From Nitrospira sp. Ga0074138 (GTDB taxonomy: Bacteria; Nitrospirota; Nitrospiria; Nitrospirales; Nitrospiraceae): a DNA stretch of 59,911 bases. The first letter of the stretch is position 1. Each line of letters opens with the position of its first letter. Of this stretch, positions 54,458-59,911 are shown piece by piece. Made by a program: the position numbers and the translations under genes. A model generated the notes under the pieces. It was not told where the DNA came from and did not search any database. It saw only the letters and a program-made list of their open reading frames with translations. The stretch spans positions 1-59,911 of the forward strand of contig LNDU01000028.1 of NCBI GenBank assembly GCA_001464735.1, written 5' to 3'.

Positions 54458-54520
54458 ATGGCAACGAAGAAAGCAGCGAAGAAGCCTGCAAAGAAGGCAG
54501 CGGCCAAGAAGAAGAAGTAG
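54458..54520 (+). CDS. 20-residue Lys/Ala-rich basic protein (histone-tail-like)
   Basis: The entire product is MATKKAAKKPAK and then KAAAKKKK, an all Lys/Ala/Pro/Thr sequence like the tails of histone H1-type DNA-binding proteins. AAGGGAGG sits at good distance and a perfect hairpin follows the stop by seven bases, so it looks like a complete transcription unit. It would bind nucleic acid by charge. Confidence 0.6.
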   Translation: MATKKAAKKPAKKAAAKKKK

Positions 54521-54527
54521 CCGCACC

Positions 54528-54559
54528 GTGAGGAGGCGTCGGCCACGTCGCCTCCTCAC
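54528..54559 (+). terminator. perfect hairpin after the Lys/Ala protein
   Basis: GTGAGGAGGCG pairs with CGCCTCCTCAC around a 10-base loop. There is no T-tract, so it may stop ribosomes or RNases rather than transcription alone. Confidence 0.5.
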
Positions 54560-54855
54560 CATGCCCAGGTCCTCGATCTTCCTCTGCCCCACGCCACATC
54601 ACACGAGTAGTTGTCTGATCGAACACTTCCTCGGTAACGCTTGCAACAGACTCGACCACCCGAGAGAACCCATGTCACCGACAAGAGCTCCCCTGCGCTC
54701 ATAGGCTCTCTATCAGGATGGAATCAGCGAAGATCTCCGGATGCGACCAGCTACGCCGACGCAGTGCATCTCATGAGATGAAGGATACGGCAACAGAGGA
54801 CGAAACGACCGGCAGGATGAGATCACGATAAGGAAGACGCCGCGCGGCAAAAGAA
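54560..54855. other. stretch between two hairpins
   Basis: A possible 37-codon frame (54718-54831, beginning MESAKISGCD) has only a weak AGG upstream. Nothing else is seen. Confidence 0.3.
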
Positions 54856-54885
54856 AGGGGAGGTGATGGCCACATCACCTCCCCT
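54856..54885. terminator. perfect 12-bp hairpin
   Basis: AGGGGAGGTGAT pairs with ATCACCTCCCCT around a 6-base loop. A short T-rich run (AGTTCCTT) follows on the plus strand, so weak termination is possible. Confidence 0.45.
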
Positions 54886-55395
54886 AGTTCCTTAGCGCCG
54901 GGAGAGACTCCATGGCGGAAAGAAAGCAGCAGATGGATACTAGCATGAACCTTCCCTTGAAAAAAGAATAAAGATATCTATGTAATCAATAGCTTGAGAA
55001 ATTCTATTTGAAAATTCTACAGGGAATGGCCATGTGCTTCCCCCCTGAAAACTAGAGCATTGGCTTGGAGGTTCACCTGTGTTGAGATCGGCCCCACAGG
55101 AAATGGGCCACGGCACAGGGAGGAACAAGTCATTACAGTGCTCAAGGATACCCAGGCGGGCATGGGTGGTCTAAGAGCACTGCTGCAAGCACGGCATCTC
55201 AGATGCCACCTTTTAACAAGGGTGGGAGAATGAGGCGATCAGGAAGTGTAAACCGCGACAAAATCGATCAGTCCGAGAGGACCGCCGTCTGATTCTATGT
55301 ACACACATATTTGACAGGATCTCATCGGCTCTTAGGTTCTCGCAGGCAATGACCGGACGGGGTTATTGCCCACACGGCTGAAAGAGGCCCCCTAG
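54886..55395. other. stretch with no supported gene
   Basis: No protein-like frame or RNA structure was recognised in these 510 bases. Confidence 0.35.
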
Positions 55396-55482
55396 GGAAT
55401 CGCTCCCAAAAGGGTTGTCACGCCCCTTCCAATCTGCCCATCAGTGCGCTACAGTCCTGGTGCGCCCCCGTAGCTCAGTTGG
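55396..55482 (+). repeat. direct repeat, copy B (tRNA promoter and 5' end)
   Basis: Copy B of the 87-bp repeat at 53061-53147. Copies differ mainly in the block before TTCCAATCTGCCCATCAG, and that block and the tRNA start are nearly identical. Confidence 0.7.
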
Positions 55483-55533
55483 CCCGTAGCTCAGTTGGAT
55501 AGTGCAACGGTTTCCCAAGCCCTTCCGACCCGT
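55462..55533 (+). pseudogene. rearranged tRNA-Arg-like gene
   Basis: The tRNA start is present but CCCGTAGCTCAGTTGG occurs twice in tandem (55467-55482 and 55483-55498). The anticodon loop reads CCC (TTTCCCAA) with a damaged stem, and the 3' half is lost. It cannot fold into a functional tRNA. Confidence 0.65.
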
Positions 55534-55791
55534 CCACCAAAGTCCTCGTCAGAACAGTGCCCCCTGCAGGAAAAGCGTTCAGCTCTTTTTCGCACTCAGT
55601 TCTGGTCAGTCCACCTCAGGGGAATTAGGGCCAATTGTACCGTGAAGAGAACACGCCGGGAACACGTAGGGTTAGTATCTAGATTCGTCGGCTACCCACG
55701 CAGCCTCCTGAACAGTTCTGGGAAGCGCTCGTTTCGTCTGTCTGGTAGGGTCCGCGCCACAGTACGGCGGGGCTCTCCTGAAAAGGTCGGT

Positions 55792-56022
55792 GATTTCCTC
55801 ACCGCACCTTTTACGGTCCTGCGCCTCCTCACGCCGCTTAGGATGTCGTATGAAACCCCAAAGAAGCGAGCGGAGCCGTACGCCAAGATTGCAGAAGAAT
55901 TCCCTGAGATGCGGCGAGACACCGTGGACCTGGTGAAGTAGGCCGTCGGAGAAAAGCGCCGAGCCTACGTCTTGGTCAACAACCGCAGCGAAGGGAATGC
56001 CCCGGTGATGATTCAAGCCCTA
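55792..56022 (+). pseudogene. fragment of a second DUF72 gene
   Basis: The frame reads FLTAPFTVLRLLTPLRMSYE, then PEMRRDTVDLVK, a TAG stop, and AVGEKRRAYVLVNNRSEGNA. This matches the last 75 residues of the DUF72 protein at 216-1115 at most positions, with an internal stop at 55939-55941. The 5' two thirds are missing. It is a decayed relative (a paralogue or an acquired copy). Confidence 0.8.
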
Positions 56023-56216
56023 CGGCGCTGCAGGCCGCTGAGACGTGAGCGGGGCCCGTTTCCATTTTGGCTTGTCCTGACTGCGGGAATTGGGCCCTTG
56101 TGTCCGTGGTTGGTTTGGTTCTGGTGGAGTTCTGACTGCCACGAAGTAGTTCTCGCGGCCTGGCGGCCGGAGGTAACGCTCCCACCGAGTATGGAAAGCA
56201 TCAGCGAAATATTACA

Positions 56217-56600
56217 CTGGAGAGCCTGAAGCACGCCCTCTGGTACGGCAACGTCGATGCAGCACTGGAGCATCTGGAACGCCTGTCATGTGACCGCGAG
56301 ATCAACCAATGGCGTTCCGCGGCCGTGGCCAATCTGTCTCGAGGGGTCCATGAATTCGAGATGGACGCTCAGGACAATCACCTCTTCATTCTGGACCTTG
56401 GCGAACGCGATAGGCAAGGTAATAGGATCAGCACGGCGTTTGTGGAGTCGATCGTCAATCAAGTCATCAGCAAACGGTTCGTGAAAACACAACAGATACA
56501 GTGGACGCCCGAAGGAGCGCACTTGCTCCTTCAGACTCGAACCCGGATACTCCATGGTGACCTCGATGCTACATTCCATGATGGGTATCCGCAGTTATGA
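56217..56600 (+). pseudogene. C-terminal fragment of an IS transposase (ISKra4-like)
   Basis: The frame reads LESLKHALWYGNVDAALEHL and then STAFVESIVNQVISKRFVKT, QQIQWTPEGAHLLLQTRTRI, the conserved end of ISKra4-type transposases (STAFVES...VNQVVSKR, QMRWTxxGAHLLLQxRTRVL). No start codon or N-terminal catalytic part is present and no terminal repeats were found. It is a remnant with an acquired stop. Confidence 0.75.
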
Positions 56601-56666
56601 CAGGCAGCCGCCTGCCCCCCCGAGTCTGTGTGATACTCCCATCAGACATCTCTCGAAGCTGGTTCG

Positions 56667-57656
56667 TCAAAATTCCCTGATGAGACGGAACCCAGCGACC
56701 GGGAGGGTGAGTCCTGTCGTAAAGCGTGCCCCGACGCCGCCTTGAATCATCCAATATCGATCAAGCTCATAGTGGAGTTGCGGCATGAATAGCACTCCGG
56801 TATTCCCGCCGATCACCTGATTAAGATTCGTTTCGATCCCTGCCACCATCCGGTCCGTGACATCTGCAAAGAGGGTGACATTGGCAAGAAATTCAGCTTC
56901 TTTGTTCGGGACTGGTCCGAGGATTTCCCCTCGGCCGCCAACCATGCCGAATACACTCCACGTGTCATTGAATCGAAACCCGGCAAGATACAAACCTGTG
57001 GTCGTCCACACGCTTGAATCCCGTCCATATTGGAGGATAGCCTGCGCACCATGGATAAAGCGATGATTCAGTGCGGTGCCGAAGGTAATCTGTCCTGCGC
57101 CTTTGTAGGCCTCCACGTGGCTGTTCTCCATTGGAACCTCAAACTCGAGGGCCACACCGTCACAGACGGCATACTCTATTTCAGGAGCCCACTCAATGGT
57201 TTCGCGATCAGGGCTTCGTCGAACGAGGCCCACAGGGTCTTGAACGCCGTTCACCCTGCGTGATTCTTGGCGTAGCGGAACGAGCCCCAACACGTTGACC
57301 TCTGCTTCACCTCGTTTCGCCCCGAGGGGCCGAATGAGATCAAAGACCATCGGTTCAGCAATCCGCGGCCCCCTCTCCTCGCCAGAGACTCGTTCAATTG
57401 TCCGGAGCGATTGATCAGTCGCCGTCTTGTTTGGACAGCCTAGAGTATTGGATGGCCGTAGGCTTGGAGCCTCAGCCATCACCTGCATGTTGGGCTGGCG
57501 TCCGAAAGGATCAGTGGCGTGGGATAGTGGAGGATTTGGCAACTGATGAAGGTGCTCTGCAAGAGCGGTGTGAGCAGAAAACATGACGATGACGCAGCAT
57601 ACAACGAATAGTGGGCAGAATCCGGATAAATCATTCCCCTTCAAAACATTGAACAT
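56667..57656 (-). CDS. outer-membrane beta-barrel-like protein
   Basis: This 329-residue protein has an N-terminal signal (SGFCPLFVVCCVIVMFSAHTALA), a Pro/Asn-rich spacer, then predicted strands (TVLHHRFIHGAQAILQYGRD-like FIHGAQAILQYGRDSS, FRFNDTWSVFGMVGG, MVAGIETNLNQVIGG) ending ... GFRLIREF with the terminal Phe of Gram-negative barrels. No family or substrate was recognised. Confidence 0.6.
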   Translation of the reverse strand: MFNVLKGNDLSGFCPLFVVCCVIVMFSAHTALAEHLHQLPNPPLSHATDPFGRQPNMQVMAEAPSLRPSNTLGCPNKTATDQSLRTIERVSGEERGPRIAEPMVFDLIRPLGAKRGEAEVNVLGLVPLRQESRRVNGVQDPVGLVRRSPDRETIEWAPEIEYAVCDGVALEFEVPMENSHVEAYKGAGQITFGTALNHRFIHGAQAILQYGRDSSVWTTTGLYLAGFRFNDTWSVFGMVGGRGEILGPVPNKEAEFLANVTLFADVTDRMVAGIETNLNQVIGGNTGVLFMPQLHYELDRYWMIQGGVGARFTTGLTLPVAGFRLIREF

Positions 57657-58046
57657 GAGGGCTTGCTATGGATTGTGGACTGACGACTATCAAAACTGCT
57701 TCACGAAGGACGCTCCAGTGCAGATAGTCAGGCGACGGTTCCCTAGGGACTGTCAATTTATGTATAGTACAACAAAGTCTGTTAAAGGCAATCGTTGACT
57801 ATCATCCCCGTTCACTCCAATTAACAGAGGCATTTCCGGACACACCGAGAATCCTAGCGATCACATCCACCCGACCCATCCCGATCATGTTATCAAGAAG
57901 TCAATTCCCAGAAGCTCACCGCTGAACACCCCTACGGACCCGGATGCTGACTGCTGTGAGAGTCCTCTGGACATAGACGCTCAAAATGAGCACACTCAGC
58001 ACCGTTCTCTGGATCACGCACAAGCCTAATAGATGAGGACACTGTT
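57657..58046. other. intergenic region before the CorC/HlyC gene
   Basis: No gene is supported. A TATAGT at about 57765 lacks a good -35. No strong inverted repeat was found. Confidence 0.35.
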
Positions 58047-59411
58047 ATGGAAGTACTCGTACTCATCGCACTGATTGTACTCAATGGTGCATTTGCGATG
58101 TCTGAGATCGCCCTCGTGACGGCCCGCCGCAATCGTTTGGCGGGGCTTGCAGCCGAGGGTGATCGATCATCGGAGATCGCCATGCGCCTTGGTGCGGAGC
58201 CCACCCAGTTTTTGTCCACGATCCAGATTGGGATCACCGCGATCGGCATCTTGAACGGGATCGTCGGAGAGGCGGTTCTGGCGGCACCATTCGCCATCTG
58301 GCTGGAAAGCTTCGGTATCGAGCAAGAGCTGAGCGAACTCGGCGCGACGGTTCTGGTCGTCGTGTGCATTACTTACGTGTCAATTGTGGTGGGCGAATTG
58401 GTGCCGAAGCGTATCGGTCAGTTCAATGCCGAGGGCATTGCGAGACGGGTGGCCCGTCCGATCGCAGCGTTGGCGACCGTCACACGCCCGTTCGTGCGCC
58501 TCCTATCGCACTCAACCGATGGCATCTTACGAGTGATGGGCATACGCGATCTTGGGCGTTCGAATGTGACGGAGGAAGACATCCATGCTTTGCTAGAGGA
58601 GGGCTCGGAATCTGGCGTGATCGAGAAACAAGAGCATGAGATGGTCCGCAACGTGTTTCGTCTGGATGACCGCCAGATCGGTTCACTGATGATTCCGCGT
58701 GGCGACATTGAATATCTGGACATCACGCAGCCCCTAGCAGCCAATCTCGCGCAGGTTGCCGAATCCGATCACTCGCGTTTCCCGGTGTGCCGGGGTGGGC
58801 TCCATGACATTCTTGGGGTCATTGAAACCAAGCGCCTGTTAAACCAACTGCTAAAGGGCGGAGTGATCGATCTGACGACGCAACTCCAGCCCTGTGTCTA
58901 TGTGCCTGAATCATTGACTGGAATGGAGTTACTGCAACAATTCCGTGGCTCCGGCACCAATATGGTGTTCGTCATTGACGAATACGCCGACATCCTGGGC
59001 TTGGTCACGTTGCAAGATGTCCTGGAAGCGGTGACCGGCGAACTCACGCCTCGCCACGCGTCAGAGGCTAGCGCCGTGCAGCGGGACGATGGGTCATGGC
59101 TCTTGGATGGCCTGATTCCCATCACCGAGCTGAAAGACGTTCTTGAGCTCGACGCCGTACCGGAGGAAGATAAAAAGAGATACCATACGCTCAGCGGCAT
59201 GATGATGTGCCTACTCAATCGGCTCCCCAGTACCGGGGATGTCAGTGAATGGGAACAGTGGCGGCTCGAAGTGGTCGATGTGGATGGGAGACGGGTGGAC
59301 AAAGTCTTAGCGAGCCACCTGCCCGAGCAGGCTGAACCTCATAATACCGTGGATTCGTCATCCGCCTCGCCCTCAGACGGTGCTCATCCTGACAGGAGCC
59401 AGGACGCGTGA
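58047..59411 (+). CDS. CorC/HlyC-type DUF21-CBS membrane protein
   Basis: This 454-residue protein has an N-terminal DUF21/CNNM region with about four helices (VLVLIALIVLNGAFAMSEIA, QFLSTIQIGITAIGILNGI, VVVCITYVSIVVGELVPKRI), two CBS repeats (LDDRQIGSLMIPRGDIEYLD; MVFVIDEYADILGLVTLQDV) and a CorC_HlyC domain (DDGSWLLDGLIPITELKDVL). It is related to magnesium/cobalt transporters or modulators and to TlyC-like proteins. The domain order is complete and the transported ion cannot be read. Confidence 0.9.
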   Translation: MEVLVLIALIVLNGAFAMSEIALVTARRNRLAGLAAEGDRSSEIAMRLGAEPTQFLSTIQIGITAIGILNGIVGEAVLAAPFAIWLESFGIEQELSELGATVLVVVCITYVSIVVGELVPKRIGQFNAEGIARRVARPIAALATVTRPFVRLLSHSTDGILRVMGIRDLGRSNVTEEDIHALLEEGSESGVIEKQEHEMVRNVFRLDDRQIGSLMIPRGDIEYLDITQPLAANLAQVAESDHSRFPVCRGGLHDILGVIETKRLLNQLLKGGVIDLTTQLQPCVYVPESLTGMELLQQFRGSGTNMVFVIDEYADILGLVTLQDVLEAVTGELTPRHASEASAVQRDDGSWLLDGLIPITELKDVLELDAVPEEDKKRYHTLSGMMMCLLNRLPSTGDVSEWEQWRLEVVDVDGRRVDKVLASHLPEQAEPHNTVDSSSASPSDGAHPDRSQDA

Positions 59412-59911
59412 TGTGCAGCTGGAGTTTAAAATGCAGGGCTCATAACCCAGAAGCGCCAATGGCTGAGACCTTCTCTGCTCGATCGCCCACGTCCAGACTG
59501 ACTACACGGCACCTGACCTGAGCTACCCAGGACCGAAGTCAGTATGGCCGGCCTGTAGCGTATCATTCGGCGTATTGGACACATCCACTGCCACAAGACA
59601 AACTTGCGCAATGGTATGAATCGCTGCCTTGCCATTGTACCTTTGGATGAAACTCCGCTTCGCATCCGAGGCCGACATGGACCAGCCCTCAGGATGTGTG
59701 AAATGGCGTTGGGCCGTGGGACCATCTGGGGAGGCGACCAGGAACGACCACGACTGGGCTCCACCGGCTGACAAGTGTTCTGCACGGCCCGCCGTTGTGC
59801 GAGCGAGACAACGGCGATGATTGCGGACTGGACCGTGCGAATGGGGCTCCTGCTCTGGCGCTATCAATCGGAACGCTGGCGGCAGATTCAGGTGATTCGA
59901 TGAGGGGCATG
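59412..59911. other. end of window, nothing supported
   Basis: Several frames overlap on both strands without a ribosome site or family. A 13-base segment at 59436-59448 resembles the anticodon arm of initiator tRNA-Met, but no tRNA folds around it. Confidence 0.35.

Noticed and set aside
54718..54831. 37-codon frame between two hairpins
   Set aside because: Only a weak AGG upstream; too short to support.
59436..59448. Segment like the initiator tRNA anticodon arm (GGGCTCATAACCC)
   Set aside because: No D-arm, T-arm or acceptor stem folds around it; chance match is likely.
59523..59867. Open frames near the right edge
   Set aside because: Overlapping frames on both strands with no ribosome site or family; the window ends before context can help.
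1..59911. CRISPR array, toxin-antitoxin or restriction-modification genes
   Set aside because: No regularly spaced repeats, and no recognisable pairs of toxin-antitoxin or restriction-methylase genes were found.

Overview
The window looks like a piece of chromosome from a Nitrospira-type bacterium (Nitrospirota). This is inferred from the protein repertoire, not proved. The evidence is an NtrY/NtrX-type two-component pair, bacterial-type haem genes, a family 2A encapsulin with a desulfurase cargo, many small Cys-rich or membrane proteins preceded by good AGGAGG-type ribosome sites, and outer-membrane proteins of a Gram-negative cell. No rRNA or intact tRNA was seen.

Layout. 1-9.7 kb is housekeeping and signalling: a DUF72 protein, purM-purN, a stand-alone receiver protein, an NtrY-like kinase with an NtrX-like sigma-54 regulator, a DUF1844 protein and mazG. 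9.7-18.7 kb holds a Sel1-repeat membrane protein, a flavin reductase, the hemE-hemH-hemG operon, an acyl-lipid desaturase and an EamA permease. 18.7-29.6 kb is an accessory stretch of small, mostly unrecognised genes (FmdB-like, two orphan phosphate-binding-like proteins, TIG and HMA-like exported proteins, a cysteine-less peroxiredoxin-like protein, a DsrE/TusA pair, small zinc-ribbon and one-helix proteins), with long gaps that hold nothing clear.

29.6-46.2 kb is the centrepiece: about eighteen genes on the minus strand, almost all a few bases apart or overlapping. From upstream to downstream they are a YezD-like protein (with its own terminator), an outer-membrane porin, a ModA-like binding protein, a lipoprotein, a sulfate-binding protein, a DUF2325 protein, an Asp/Glu racemase-family protein, sulfate ABC permeases and ATPase, a sigma-54 activator, a DsrE protein, a ThiS-like sulfur carrier, cysteine synthase, an E1-like activating enzyme, a family 2A encapsulin shell, its cysteine desulfurase cargo with a long disordered N-terminus, serine acetyltransferase and a small alpha/beta-barrel protein. 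Read together they describe sulfate uptake, cysteine synthesis through O-acetylserine (perhaps with a protein thiocarboxylate as sulfur donor), and desulfuration of cysteine inside a protein nanocompartment that can store sulfur. Divergent from it (46.4-51.7 kb) are an HTH/periplasmic-binding-fold regulator, a second outer-membrane barrel and modABC. The two outer-membrane proteins share an N-terminal motif.

51.7-60 kb starts with two perfect DnaA boxes and a LexA-like protease-repressor. It then becomes a decayed zone: three tRNA fragments, an 87-bp direct repeat of a tRNA promoter and 5' end, a fragment of a second DUF72 gene, a transposase remnant, and a 20-residue Lys/Ala protein followed by a perfect hairpin. 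An outer-membrane protein and a CorC/HlyC-type transporter-like protein close the window.
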